Source of the DNA: Herbidospora solisilvae
GTDB lineage: Bacteria > Actinomycetota > Actinomycetes > Streptosporangiales > Streptosporangiaceae
Length of the DNA stretch: 64,000 nucleotides
Assembly (NCBI RefSeq): GCF_009901565.1
Contig: NZ_WXEW01000001.1
Location: forward strand, 186,001-250,000
Direction of reading: 5' to 3'
The position numbers and the translations under genes are program-made. Numbering within the stretch: position 1 is the first letter of the stretch; every line of letters starts with the position of its first letter. Below, in pieces: positions 38,737 through 47,024 of this stretch. Below the pieces are notes generated by a model. It was not told the origin of the DNA, did not search any database, and was given only the letters and a program-made list of their open reading frames with translations.

Positions 38737-39785
38737 GCCGCAGGGCACTGACCGCCGCGCGGCTGGCCTCCCAGGTCTGGCTGCTCGTGCTGGTCTGGCC
38801 GCTGTGGACGGCGTTCCGGACGGCCGGGCCCGCCGAGGTCGCCCTGATCGTGGCCCTCACCTGCGTGTTCGCCTTCTGCTGGGCGCGCGTCATGTGGCGG
38901 GTCATGGGCGTCGGCGGGCCCGACCTCCGGAGCGTGGCGCTGCTGCTGGGCTCGGCGGCGGCGCTCTATCCGCTGCTGGGGGCGCCGTGGGCGTACACCT
39001 CCTACGTGCTGGTGATCTCCGTGCTGGGCACGCTGCGCCCGGTGTTCTTCGCGGCCGGGCTGGTCGTGACCATGGTGGTGAACGTCGCGGTGCTGATCGC
39101 CCACGGTGAGGGGTTCGTGTGGTGGGTGCCGCTGGTGATGGCGCTGGAGGCGGGGGCGGTGCGAGGGATGGTCCACATGCGCGATCTGATCATGGAGCTC
39201 GGCCGGGCGCGGGCCGAGAGCGAACGGCTCGCGGTGGAGAACGAGCGGCTGCGGTTCGCCCGCGACCTGCACGACATCCTCGGGCACACGCTGACCTCGA
39301 TCACCATCCGCAGCCAGCTCGCCGCCCGGCTGGCCGAGACCGACCCGGCGCGGGCCGCCGAGGAGATGGGCGGGGTCGAGCGCACCGCCCGCCAGGCCCT
39401 CGACGACGTGCGCGACGCGGTCGCGGGTTACCGCGCGGTGTCGTTGCCGGAGGAGCTGGGCAACGCGCGGGCGGCGCTCGACCTGGCCGGGATCCGGCTG
39501 ACCGTCTCGGGCGCGGGTCCCGTCCCGCCCGGTTCCGAGTCGCTGCTGGCGTGGGTCGTCCGGGAGGCGGTGACGAACGTGCTGCGGCACAGCGGCGCCA
39601 CCCGGTGCTGGATCACCCTCGGCCCCCGGTCCCTGGAGATCACCGACGACGGCCGGGCCGGCGCGGGGGCCGGGCCCGGCACCGGGCTGCTGGGCCTGGC
39701 CGAACGGGTCGAGGCGGCCGGTGGCACCCTGGAGGCCGGCGCCCGGCAGGCGGGCGGCTACCGGCTGCGGGTGGAGGTGCCGTGA
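38727..39785 (+). CDS. DesK-like sensor histidine kinase
   Basis: 352 residues. Four to five membrane segments fill residues 10-145. A coiled coil ('LGRARAESERLAVENERLRF') leads into the HisKA_3 box 'FARDLHDILGHTLTSITIRSQLAARL'. The ATPase part has 'VVREAVTNVLRHSGATRCWI' and a short 'ITDDGRAGAGAGPGTGLLGLAERV'. This matches Bacillus DesK organisation; DesK senses membrane thickness. GTG 38727 has GGAG six bases upstream; GTG 38733 would give a GTGA overlap instead. Confidence 0.9.
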   Translation: MEVSRRALTAARLASQVWLLVLVWPLWTAFRTAGPAEVALIVALTCVFAFCWARVMWRVMGVGGPDLRSVALLLGSAAALYPLLGAPWAYTSYVLVISVLGTLRPVFFAAGLVVTMVVNVAVLIAHGEGFVWWVPLVMALEAGAVRGMVHMRDLIMELGRARAESERLAVENERLRFARDLHDILGHTLTSITIRSQLAARLAETDPARAAEEMGGVERTARQALDDVRDAVAGYRAVSLPEELGNARAALDLAGIRLTVSGAGPVPPGSESLLAWVVREAVTNVLRHSGATRCWITLGPRSLEITDDGRAGAGAGPGTGLLGLAERVEAAGGTLEAGARQAGGYRLRVEVP

Positions 39786-40375
39786 TCCGCGTACTCATCG
39801 CCGACGACCAGGACCTCGTGCGGGGCGGCCTGGCCGCGCTGCTCGGGCTCGAACCCGACATCGAGGTGGTCGCCGAGGTGGCCAGGGGCGACGAGGTGCT
39901 CGCCTCGGTGGCCGCCCACCGGCCCGACGTGGTGCTGCTCGACATCGAGATGCCGGGCCTGTCCGGACTGGAGGTGGCCGAGCGGCTCACCGGCGTGCGG
40001 GTCGTCATCGTCACCACGTTCGGCCGGCCCGGCTACCTGCGCCGTGCGCTCGACGCCGGGGTGGCCGGCTTCGTGGTGAAGGACGCCCCCGCCGCCGAAC
40101 TGGCCGCCGCCGTCCGGCGGGTGACGGCGGGCGAGCGCGTGGTCGACCCCAAGCTCGCGGTGACCGCGCTGACGGTGGGGGCCAGCCCGCTGACCACGCG
40201 GGAGTGCGACGTCCTGCGCGCCGCCGACGGCGGGGCGAGCGTCGCCGACATCGCCCGGTCGCTGTTCCTCACCGAGGGGACGGTGCGGAACTACCTGTCG
40301 TCGGCCATCGGCAAGACCGGGGCGCGCAACCGCGCCGCGGCGGTGAGCACGGCCCGCTCTCGGGGCTGGCTCTGA
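39782..40375 (+). CDS. DesR/NarL-type response regulator
   Basis: 197 residues. The receiver has 'VLIADDQDLVRGGLAALLG', the phospho-acceptor Asp in 'VVLLDIEMPGLSG', Thr in 'VVIVTTFGRPGYL' and Lys in 'FVVKDAPAAEL'. The LuxR HTH is 'LTTRECDVLRAADGGASVADIARSLFLTEGTVRNYLSSAIGKTGARNR'. The GTG overlaps the kinase stop (GTGA). The likely target is its own operon through 37104-37117. Confidence 0.93.
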   Translation: MIRVLIADDQDLVRGGLAALLGLEPDIEVVAEVARGDEVLASVAAHRPDVVLLDIEMPGLSGLEVAERLTGVRVVIVTTFGRPGYLRRALDAGVAGFVVKDAPAAELAAAVRRVTAGERVVDPKLAVTALTVGASPLTTRECDVLRAADGGASVADIARSLFLTEGTVRNYLSSAIGKTGARNRAAAVSTARSRGWL

Positions 40376-40392
40376 GACCTGGTCCTATACCG

Positions 40393-40404
40393 CGCGTATA
40401 CGCG
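40393..40404. repeat. Palindrome CGCGTATACGCG
   Basis: A perfect 12-bp palindrome between the convergent response-regulator and SDR genes. No function is evident; it may be part of the 3' structure. Confidence 0.4.
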
Positions 40405-40427
40405 GGTGCCGGATGCTCTGAAGTGCT

Positions 40428-40456
40428 CCCGCCCGGCGTTCCCACCGCCGGGCGGG
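40428..40456. terminator. Bidirectional hairpin terminator
   Basis: CCCGCCCGGCG (40428-40438) pairs perfectly with CGCCGGGCGGG (40446-40456) over a 7-base loop, between the stops of convergent genes. There is no T run, as is common in actinomycetes. Confidence 0.65.
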
Positions 40457-40460
40457 GGCC

Positions 40461-41300
40461 TCAGCCGTCGAGCAGCCGTTCGGTCTCCCGCCACAACCGC
40501 GCCCGGAGCCCGGGGTCGTCCGCCGGGGGCGCGGGGCGGATCGGGCGCGCTCCCGGGACGGAGTAGTAGCCGCCGGTCCGGCCCGCGAAGGCGGGGTCGG
40601 CGGCGAGCGCGACGATGAGGGCCGCGCCGCGCGCGGGGTCGCCGATCGACAGGCGGGTGAGCAGCTTCTCCAGGGGCGCCGCGAAGCGCAGTTCGCGGCC
40701 CAGGCCCGTGGTGTTGAAACCGGGGTTGAGGCAGTTGGCGGTGACGCCCGTGCCGGTCAGGCGGCGGGCCAGTTCGAGGCTGAACATGATGCCGAGCAGC
40801 TTGCTCCGGCCGTAGTCCGCGGAGGATCCGCGTGCGGTGAACGGGACCGTCTCGGTCAGGTCCTCGGGGAGACGCAGAGTGCCGTGGCGTCGGGCGGCCT
40901 CGGAGGCGACGGTGACGACCCGCGCGGCCGGGGCCCGGCGCAGCGCGGGGAGCAGTTCACGGGTGAGCAGCCACGGGGCCAGGTAGTTGACGGCGACCAT
41001 CTCCGGGAGGCCGTCGGGCGTGGTGCGGGACGTGAAGGCGTGCAGCCCGGCGTTGTTGACGAGCACGTCGACGTGCCCGTGCCGGTCGGTGATCTCGCGG
41101 GCGAGGCGGCGGACGTCGGCCAGGCGGCCGAGATCGGCGAGGAGGACCTCGACGCCGGCGCCGCCCTCGGCCCGGAGCCGTTCGGCCTTCCCGGGGTCGC
41201 GGGCGACGGCGACGACGTGGGCGCCCTTGCGGGCCAGGTCGAGCGCGGCCAGGCGGCCCAGGCCGCCGGTCGCGCCGGTGATGACAACAGTAGTTTGCAT
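40461..41300 (-). CDS. SDR-family oxidoreductase (retinol-dehydrogenase-like)
   Basis: 279 residues. The cofactor motif is TGATGGLG (8-15), with 'VAVARDPGKAERL' suggesting NADP(H), NNAGLHAF near 87, Ser in 'VVTVASEAARRHG' and catalytic YGRSK near 163. The long C-terminus 'DDPGLRARLWRETERLLDG' fits the WWOX/retinol-dehydrogenase-like branch. The start at 41300 is ATGCAAAC. It is divergent from a MarR regulator with an operator between them. Confidence 0.9.
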   Translation of the reverse strand: MQTTVVITGATGGLGRLAALDLARKGAHVVAVARDPGKAERLRAEGGAGVEVLLADLGRLADVRRLAREITDRHGHVDVLVNNAGLHAFTSRTTPDGLPEMVAVNYLAPWLLTRELLPALRRAPAARVVTVASEAARRHGTLRLPEDLTETVPFTARGSSADYGRSKLLGIMFSLELARRLTGTGVTANCLNPGFNTTGLGRELRFAAPLEKLLTRLSIGDPARGAALIVALAADPAFAGRTGGYYSVPGARPIRPAPPADDPGLRARLWRETERLLDG

Positions 41301-41321
41301 ATGCCCATCACTTTAGGACGA

Positions 41322-41343
41322 TATAGTTTGGATGTGCAAACTA
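41322..41343. promoter_or_regulatory. MarR operator TAGTTTG-N6-CAAACTA with -10 TATAGT
   Basis: Perfect 7-bp arms (41324-41330 and 41337-41343) overlap the marR -10 TATAGT (41322-41327) and span the GTG start at 41334. The +1 and start codon would coincide, so the mRNA is probably leaderless. A third half-site TAGTTTG is at 41291-41297, inside the SDR start. Confidence 0.6.
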
Positions 41344-41801
41344 CTCCGGATGGACGGCGGGACCTCGAACTGGCGCTGGGCGAGCAGCTCAACGCCCTGC
41401 TGAGCGCCGGACGGGCGTTGAGCGAGCGCAGCGCCGCCCACTTCCATCCCGGGCTGCAACCGGCCGCGTTCCACATCGCGCGCTGGCTCTACGCGTTCGG
41501 TCCCGCCACGCCCAGCGCCGTCGCGGAGGCCGTCGGCATGGACCGCAGCTCCACCAGCACCCTGATCGGGAGGATGCGGTCACTCGGGCTACTGGAGAGC
41601 ACACCCGCCCCCGGCGACCGGCGCAGCGTCATCGTCGGGCTCACGGAGAAGGGACGCGGGCGGGTGGCGGCGACGCTGGAGGAACGCGGGCGCGAGTTCC
41701 ACGCCCGCACCGAGGACTGGTCCGACGACGATCTGGCCCGCCTCACCGAGCTGCTCGCCCGGCTCACCGGCTCCGGGCGCGGTAGCGCAGGCCGTCGATG
41801 A
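41334..41801 (+). CDS. MarR-family transcriptional regulator
   Basis: A 155-residue winged-helix regulator: 'LQPAAFHIARWLYAFGPATPSAVAEAVGMDRSSTSTLIGRMRSLGLLESTPAPGDRRSVIVGLTEKGR' carries the HTH and the beta wing with the D-x-R motif. GTG 41334 is chosen because it is 7 bp after a TATAGT box; an ATG at 41301 is in frame. It probably represses the divergent SDR and itself. Its last 38 bp overlap the convergent TetR gene. Confidence 0.88.
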   Translation: MQTTPDGRRDLELALGEQLNALLSAGRALSERSAAHFHPGLQPAAFHIARWLYAFGPATPSAVAEAVGMDRSSTSTLIGRMRSLGLLESTPAPGDRRSVIVGLTEKGRGRVAATLEERGREFHARTEDWSDDDLARLTELLARLTGSGRGSAGRR

Positions 41802-42345
41802 GCAGGGCGACCATGCGCCTGCTGTAGTCGACGCCCGTCTCGGCCGACGGGACGCACAGGGTGGCGACGGCGTAGAGCAGGTCTTGCGGGCTCACGTCGG
41901 AGCGGATCTCGCCACTCGCCGCCGCGGCGTCGAGCAGGGCTCCGAGGGTGGGGCGCAGGCGGCCCATGAAGTAGCCGGGCAGGGCGTCGAAGGCCGGGTC
42001 GCCCGAGTGGAGGGCGGCGGCCAGGCCCCGCTTGGTCGCGATGAACTCCGTGTAGCGCAGGACCCACCGTTCGAGGGCCCCCCCCGGCCCGTGTGCGGCG
42101 CTCAGGGCCGGGGCGGCGTCGGCGCAGGCGTCGACCTCACGCTGGAACACCGCCTTGACCAGGTCGGACCGCTGCGGGAAGTGGCGGTAGAGGGTGCCGA
42201 CGCCCACGGAGGCCAGGTCGGCGATCTCCTTGGCGGGGGCGTCGACCCCGGACGTGCCGAAGACGGTCTTCGCCGCCTCCAGCAGGGCCTCGACGTTGCG
42301 CTGCGCGTCGGCGCGCAGCCGTCGCGGCGCTCCGTTCGTTTGCAT
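41764..42345 (-). CDS. TetR-family transcriptional regulator
   Basis: 193 residues. The HTH is 'VEALLEAAKTVFGTSGVDAPAKEIADLASVGVGTLYRHFPQRSDLVKAVF' (near 18-65). The C-terminal domain is like TetR_C_33-type regulators. ATG 42345 is used; an upstream in-frame ATG at 42387 falls in the AKR promoter. It is divergent from an aldo/keto reductase. Confidence 0.9.
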   Translation of the reverse strand: MQTNGAPRRLRADAQRNVEALLEAAKTVFGTSGVDAPAKEIADLASVGVGTLYRHFPQRSDLVKAVFQREVDACADAAPALSAAHGPGGALERWVLRYTEFIATKRGLAAALHSGDPAFDALPGYFMGRLRPTLGALLDAAAASGEIRSDVSPQDLLYAVATLCVPSAETGVDYSRRMVALLIDGLRYRARSR

Positions 42346-42378
42346 AAGCGGAAAAACTTTCCATATAGTTCCGGAAAG
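42340..42378 (+). promoter_or_regulatory. AKR promoter TTGCAT-N18-TATAGT with GGAAA/TTTCC dyads
   Basis: The -35 TTGCAT (42340-42345) overlaps the tetR start, and the -10 is TATAGT (42364-42369). GGAAA-AAC-TTTCC (42350-42362) lies between them and TTCCGGAA (42371-42378) covers the start point. Both are candidate TetR sites. Confidence 0.5.
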
Positions 42379-42416
42379 GCGTTCCACTTAATCTACCGCC
42401 TGTCAGGAGAGACCGC

Positions 42417-43427
42417 ATGCACTACCGCACACTCGGGCGCACCGGGATCAGGGTCAGCCCCTACGCGCTCGGCGCGATGATGTTCGGGGCCATCGGCAAC
42501 CCCGACCACGACGACGCGATCCGCATCGTCCACAAGGCGCTCGACGCCGGGATCAACCTCGTCGACACCGCCGACGTGTACTCGCGCGGCGAGTCGGAGG
42601 AGATCGTCGGCAGGGCGCTCAAGGGGCGCCGGGAGGAGGTCGTCCTGGCGACCAAGCTCGGCCTTCCGATGAGCGACGACCCCAACCACCGGGGCGCCTC
42701 GCGCCGCTGGATCACGACCGCCGTGGAGGACTCGCTCCGGCGTCTCCAGACCGACCACATCGACCTCTACCAGATCCACCGGCCCGACCCCGGGACCGAC
42801 GTCGAGGAGACCCTGTCGGCGCTGACCGACCTGGTCAGGAGCGGGAAGGTGCGGGCGGTCGGCTCGTCGGCGATGCCCGCCTCCGACATCGTCGAGGCCC
42901 AGTGGACGGCCGAGCGGCGCGGCCTGGAGCGGTTCCGCACCGAGCAGCCGACCTACTCGATCCTGAACCGGGGCATCGAGGCGGAGGTGCTGCCGGTCGC
43001 CCGGCGCTACGGGATGGGCACGCTGGTGTGGAGCCCGCTCGCCAAGGGCATGCTGACCGGCCGGATCAGGAAGGGCCAGGCGACCGATCTGCGGCGCGCG
43101 ACCCGGTTCCGCAGCTTCGCCGACGAGCGGCGGCTCGACGCCGTCGAGCGGCTCGTCCCGCTCGCCGAGGAGGCGGGGCTGCCGATGACGCACCTCGCGA
43201 TGGCCTTCGCGACCGCCCACCCGGACGTGTCCAGCGCCATCATCGGGCCGCGCACGATGGAGCAGCTCGACGACCTGCTCGCCGGCCTCGACGTGGTGCT
43301 CTCCCCGGAGATCCTCGACCGCGTCGACGAGATCGTGCCGCCCGGCACCGACGTCGGCGACCGCGACGAGTCGGCCTACCTGCCCCCGGCCCTCGTGGAG
43401 CCGGGCCTGCGGAGGAGGGCCGCCTAG
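42417..43427 (+). CDS. Aldo/keto reductase
   Basis: A 336-residue TIM-barrel reductase. It has 'RTLGRTGIRVSPYALGAMMFG', catalytic Asp/Tyr in 'NLVDTADVYSRGESEEIVG', Lys in 'VVLATKLGLPM', His in 'LYQIHRPDP', and the cofactor segment 'SSAIIGPRTMEQLDDLLAGLDVVL'. AGGAGAG precedes the ATG. It is regulated by the divergent TetR and stops inside a 12-bp-arm terminator. Confidence 0.93.
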   Translation: MHYRTLGRTGIRVSPYALGAMMFGAIGNPDHDDAIRIVHKALDAGINLVDTADVYSRGESEEIVGRALKGRREEVVLATKLGLPMSDDPNHRGASRRWITTAVEDSLRRLQTDHIDLYQIHRPDPGTDVEETLSALTDLVRSGKVRAVGSSAMPASDIVEAQWTAERRGLERFRTEQPTYSILNRGIEAEVLPVARRYGMGTLVWSPLAKGMLTGRIRKGQATDLRRATRFRSFADERRLDAVERLVPLAEEAGLPMTHLAMAFATAHPDVSSAIIGPRTMEQLDDLLAGLDVVLSPEILDRVDEIVPPGTDVGDRDESAYLPPALVEPGLRRRAA

Positions 43428-43460
43428 GAGCCGGCCCGCGACGGCGGACCGGCTCCTAGG
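43423..43460. terminator. Bidirectional terminator CCTAGGAGCCGG / CCGGCTCCTAGG
   Basis: Perfect 12-bp arms (43423-43434, 43449-43460) over a 14-base loop between the convergent AKR and esterase genes. The AKR stop TAG lies inside the stem. Confidence 0.8.
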
Positions 43461-43468
43461 GTCGGGGA

Positions 43469-45808
43469 TCAGTCGTCGTCGGTGACGACCAGGCGGGCGA
43501 AGCCGTCGCCGATGGTCGCGCCGGCCGAGACGCCGGCCACGACCTGGTACGACTGCGCGGCCGTCGCCTTCACCGTGTTGCCGGTGACCGGCACCGTGAA
43601 CGTGCCGCCGGTCGACCCGGCCGGGATCGTGACCGACGCCGCGAGCGAGGTGATCACCGGGTTGGTGCCGCTCTGGAGCGCCTGCACCGACACGGTCACC
43701 GGCCGGTCGGAGACCCGCGACAGGGTCAGCGGGATCACCGCCGTGCTGGTCTCGTTCCCCTCGACCACGGTCACGTCGCCGACCGAGACCTGCGGCAGCG
43801 TGGCGATGGTCTCCTCGCCAACGCGGTAGCGGGTGAACGACAGGTCGGCCAGGTAGACGCCGCCGGTCGGCGAGGCGCCGGTCAGCGACACCTCCTTGAC
43901 GTCCTTCTTGTCGAGGCCGCTGAGCCCGGACAGCGGCAGGCGGACCGTGCGCAGCCACGTCTTGGGCAGCGGCGACGCCAGGCCGGGCAGCGCCTCAAGG
44001 GCGGTGCTCAGCGAGGAGACCGGCACGCTGACGCTGCGGTCGCGGCCGTCGACCAGGGTGAGGGTGAGGTCGAGCGGCTGGGCGGCCGGGATCGTCTCGT
44101 CGCGGGCGACCCGGAAGGTCAGGTACTCGGCCTTGGAGATGTTCCGCTCGGGCAGCGTGACGGTCAGCTTCCCGGTGGTGTCGGTCCAGGCGAACCGCAT
44201 GAGCGAGGTCGCCGTGGCGTTCGGCAGGTACGTCGCCGGGGTCCACGACGGCGCCTGCGAGGTGGTGAGCCGGGTCGCGCACGACGGCAGCCCGCTCTGC
44301 GGGGAACGGTCGAGCATGCTGGCGCAGACGACGCCGGTCGCGCCTCCGGAGACCGTGGAGATGGTGGAACCGGAGAAGGTGTCGACGTCGATCCGGCTGG
44401 AGGCCGGGGCCTGGGCGACCGAGTACACGACGGCGCGGCCGGCCGAGGCGACCGTCTTGTTGCTGCCGTCGAACAGCGGCAGCAGCGCCGTCTCCTGACC
44501 CTGGACCAGCCGGAAGAACCCGGCCATCAGGGCGGTGCCGACGGCGTACTGCTCGCCCGCCGACAGGCGGGAGGGCGCCTGGTTGCCGCAGACGGGGTCG
44601 TTGTTGTTCGACCAGTCGTCGGAGGCGGGGGCGGTGGCGACGCCGGGCGTCCACTCGGTGTTGAAGAAGTTGTGGTCGGTGCCCATGACCATCTGGACCG
44701 AGCGGAAGGCGGTGTCGCCGGGGACGGCGTACAGGGAGTCGTCGTAGAAGTGCTGGCCCTGCTGGTTCGACACGTCGCCGTCGCAGTACGGCAGGATCGT
44801 CAGCGTCGGGATGCCGGGCAGCGAGGCCCGCGCGAAGTCGGTCGGCGCGAGCGGCAGCACGGCGCGGATGCCGTACGGCCTGGCCCGGCCGGCGTTCATC
44901 AGCACGGCCTTGGCCACGCCCTCGCCGCCGCGCGAGTGGCCCATCAGGCCGACGTTGTCCAGGTCGACCCGGCCGGCGAACAGGGAGACCAGGCGGGGGT
45001 CGCCCTTGCCCTTCTCGGCCTCGTTGATGAGGTCGAGGTGGCGCATGACGACCTCGCCGCGCGCCAGCGCGCCCCGGTCCTCGGAGAAGTTGGCGTCGAA
45101 GGCGTTGACCGCGTTGGCGCTGACCGAGACGACGACGTAGCCGTGGCTGGCCAGCGCGTCGGCCGGGCCCTTGTAGCCGGTGTAGCTGTCGATCGGGATC
45201 TGCGGCGCGGGGCACGGCCAGGCGTTGTTGCTGGTCCGCCGCGTCGCCGCGTCGTAGCAGGCGGAGTGCCGCCCGTGCAGGAACAGCACCAGCGGACGCC
45301 GCCCGGTGGCACCCGACGGCGCGTAGACCCTGGCCTTCAGCTCGCCGAGCCGCCCGCCGAGCCCTTCCAGGGCGATGGCCTGCGAGCCCAGGTCGTAGTC
45401 GGTCTCGGTGACCGGGAACGGTCCCGGCACACCCGGGTCGGTGGGGATGGTCGACGGCTGCGGCTCGGCCGGCGGGGTGTAGACCGCCCGCGACCTGGCC
45501 TGCGCCGCCGACTCGACGACGCCGTTCCAGGCGACCTCGACGCTCTGCGCCCCGGCCGCCCGCGGGTCGTCGGTGAGCAGGGTCAGGGTGTGGCCGTCGG
45601 CGCTCTCGGTGGCGTAGCCGAGCGACTCTCCGTCGACCGCCAGCTCGGGGACGGCGTTCCGGACGGGCAGGGGCTCGTCGAGCGTCAAGGTGATCTTGTA
45701 TCCGCCGTCGACCTCGACGACCGACCAGGTGTCGGCGGCGGCGGGAAGGGGCAGGGCGAGCAGCCCTGTCACCACCGCCAGGATCGCGGTGGCCCTAGAA
45801 AGCCTCAT
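43469..45808 (-). CDS. Secreted alpha/beta hydrolase with Calx-beta-like C-terminus
   Basis: 779 residues with signal peptide 'MRLSRATAILAVVTGLLALPLPAAAD' (cleavage near 25). An N-terminal beta domain precedes the hydrolase. That has the oxyanion region 'LVLFLHGRHSACYD' near 180, nucleophile Ser in 'GLMGHSRGGEG' near 290, a candidate Asp in 'LPYCDGDV' and His in 'MGTDHNFFNTEW'. Residues ~690-779 ('VSVGDVTVVEGNETSTAVIPLTLSRVSDRPVTVSV') are a Calx-beta-like module. ATG 45808 is preceded by GAGAGGA. The substrate is unknown; similar proteins are annotated as lipases or chlorophyllase-like. Confidence 0.87.
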   Translation of the reverse strand: MRLSRATAILAVVTGLLALPLPAAADTWSVVEVDGGYKITLTLDEPLPVRNAVPELAVDGESLGYATESADGHTLTLLTDDPRAAGAQSVEVAWNGVVESAAQARSRAVYTPPAEPQPSTIPTDPGVPGPFPVTETDYDLGSQAIALEGLGGRLGELKARVYAPSGATGRRPLVLFLHGRHSACYDAATRRTSNNAWPCPAPQIPIDSYTGYKGPADALASHGYVVVSVSANAVNAFDANFSEDRGALARGEVVMRHLDLINEAEKGKGDPRLVSLFAGRVDLDNVGLMGHSRGGEGVAKAVLMNAGRARPYGIRAVLPLAPTDFARASLPGIPTLTILPYCDGDVSNQQGQHFYDDSLYAVPGDTAFRSVQMVMGTDHNFFNTEWTPGVATAPASDDWSNNNDPVCGNQAPSRLSAGEQYAVGTALMAGFFRLVQGQETALLPLFDGSNKTVASAGRAVVYSVAQAPASSRIDVDTFSGSTISTVSGGATGVVCASMLDRSPQSGLPSCATRLTTSQAPSWTPATYLPNATATSLMRFAWTDTTGKLTVTLPERNISKAEYLTFRVARDETIPAAQPLDLTLTLVDGRDRSVSVPVSSLSTALEALPGLASPLPKTWLRTVRLPLSGLSGLDKKDVKEVSLTGASPTGGVYLADLSFTRYRVGEETIATLPQVSVGDVTVVEGNETSTAVIPLTLSRVSDRPVTVSVQALQSGTNPVITSLAASVTIPAGSTGGTFTVPVTGNTVKATAAQSYQVVAGVSAGATIGDGFARLVVTDDD

Positions 45809-45944
45809 GGCATTCCTCTCGTGCATTTATGTCCCGCAAGCCACACAAAGCTCACGAAACAGCACGAGTTAAACTTTCAACTATTGTCCCGGCATTAACC
45901 TCCGTTGCGCGGACGTAAACGATCTAGCGCATCGGCGGATGCGA

Positions 45945-46508
45945 TCAGGTGAAGACGCACTCCAGCGCCCGCCGGATGACGTCGGCGAAGGGCCGGTTGG
46001 CGGCCGGGGTGAGCCAGTGCCGTCCGGCGACCCTGATGGCGGCGACCACCGCCGCCGCCGTGACCTCGGGCCGCAGGCCGCTCTCCCCGGTGCGTTCGGC
46101 GATCGCCTCGGCGAGCGGGGTCTCGCCCACCGTGAAGGCGCGCAGCGCCTCGCCCTCAAGTTCGGGGGTCAGCATGATCATGCGCAGCCCGGCCCGGTCG
46201 GGCTCGGGATCGGTGAACAGGTCGACCATCGCCTCGGTCAGCGCCACGTCGAGGGGCTCGCCGGCGGGCCGGGCGCGGAGCGCGTCGCCCGCGCGCCGCG
46301 ACTGGTCGGCCTGCCCGCCGCAGATGGCCTCCTCCCTGCTGGAGAAGTAGTTGTTGTACGTCCGGGGCGACACCCCGGCCGCCGAGGCGATGTCGTTGAC
46401 GCGGACGAGGGCGAGGCCGCCGGGGCCCTGTTCGACGGCCAGGCGCAGCGCGGCGGTGGTGATCGCCTCGCGGGTGGCCTGCCGGTTGCGGGCCCTCAGG
46501 TCGGTCAT
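45945..46508 (-). CDS. TetR-family transcriptional regulator
   Basis: 187 residues. The HTH is 'TREAITTAALRLAVEQGPGGLALVRVNDIASAAGVSPRTYNNYFSSREEAI' (near 12-62), with the S-x-R-T-Y-N-N-Y-F recognition helix common in actinomycete TetR proteins beside drug genes. ATG 46508 follows the lipoprotein stop by 13 bp, so both are probably cotranscribed. A region of 136 bp (45809-45944) separates it from the hydrolase gene. That region is A+T-rich with TTGAAA, the likely hydrolase promoter. Confidence 0.9.
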   Translation of the reverse strand: MTDLRARNRQATREAITTAALRLAVEQGPGGLALVRVNDIASAAGVSPRTYNNYFSSREEAICGGQADQSRRAGDALRARPAGEPLDVALTEAMVDLFTDPEPDRAGLRMIMLTPELEGEALRAFTVGETPLAEAIAERTGESGLRPEVTAAAVVAAIRVAGRHWLTPAANRPFADVIRRALECVFT

Positions 46509-46521
46509 GAGGGCAGCATAT

Positions 46522-46977
46522 TCACGACACGTAGCGCCCGACGCAGTCGGTGAAGGCGCCGCCCGCGACCGCGCAGTCATAGGTGAACCGCTCCTCGCCG
46601 CCGGAGCCGGTCGTGAAGTCGTAGCGGGCGACCACCCGGTCGCCGTTGGGGGCGACGTCGAGCAGCGTGTACCTCCCGCCGGCCCCGATCACCTCCGGCA
46701 CCAGGAAGCGGTCCATGATCTCGGCCCGGCCCGAGTAGATGCGCCCGACGCTGTCGAACCGCGCCGCCTCGGTGAACATCGCGCCCACCCGCTGGGCGTC
46801 GCCCGCGTTGATCGTCTTCACGAAGCGGTCGACCACCTCCCGGAGTTCGGGGGCGACGGCGGCCGGGGCCGTCGTCGCGGGAGTGGTCGTCGCGGGAGTG
46901 GCCGCCGAGGGCTGTTCGTCGCCGGAGCAGCCGGTCAGCAGGGTCGCCGTCAGGACGCCGATCATGAGTCTCTTCAT
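46522..46977 (-). CDS. Lipoprotein with SnoaL/NTF2-like domain
   Basis: 151 residues. The lipobox is LLTGC (Cys near 17), followed by an Ala/Thr/Pro linker. The NTF2-like domain reads 'LREVVDRFVKTINAGDAQRVGAMFTEAARFDSVGRIYSGRAEIMDRFL', the pattern of SnoaL/DUF4440 pockets. It is probably anchored outside the membrane. ATG 46977 is preceded by a LysR-box dyad 49 bp upstream. The function is unknown. Confidence 0.82.
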   Translation of the reverse strand: MKRLMIGVLTATLLTGCSGDEQPSAATPATTTPATTAPAAVAPELREVVDRFVKTINAGDAQRVGAMFTEAARFDSVGRIYSGRAEIMDRFLVPEVIGAGGRYTLLDVAPNGDRVVARYDFTTGSGGEERFTYDCAVAGGAFTDCVGRYVS

Positions 46978-47024
46978 GACCACGAGTGTGCGGAGACCGG
47001 CGGGAGGGCGTCCAAGACCTGCTT

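Noticed and set aside
40393-40404. CGCGTATACGCG palindrome as an operator or plasmid origin element
   Set aside because: It lies between convergent stops next to a terminator hairpin, with no promoter or iterons. It is listed only as a repeat.
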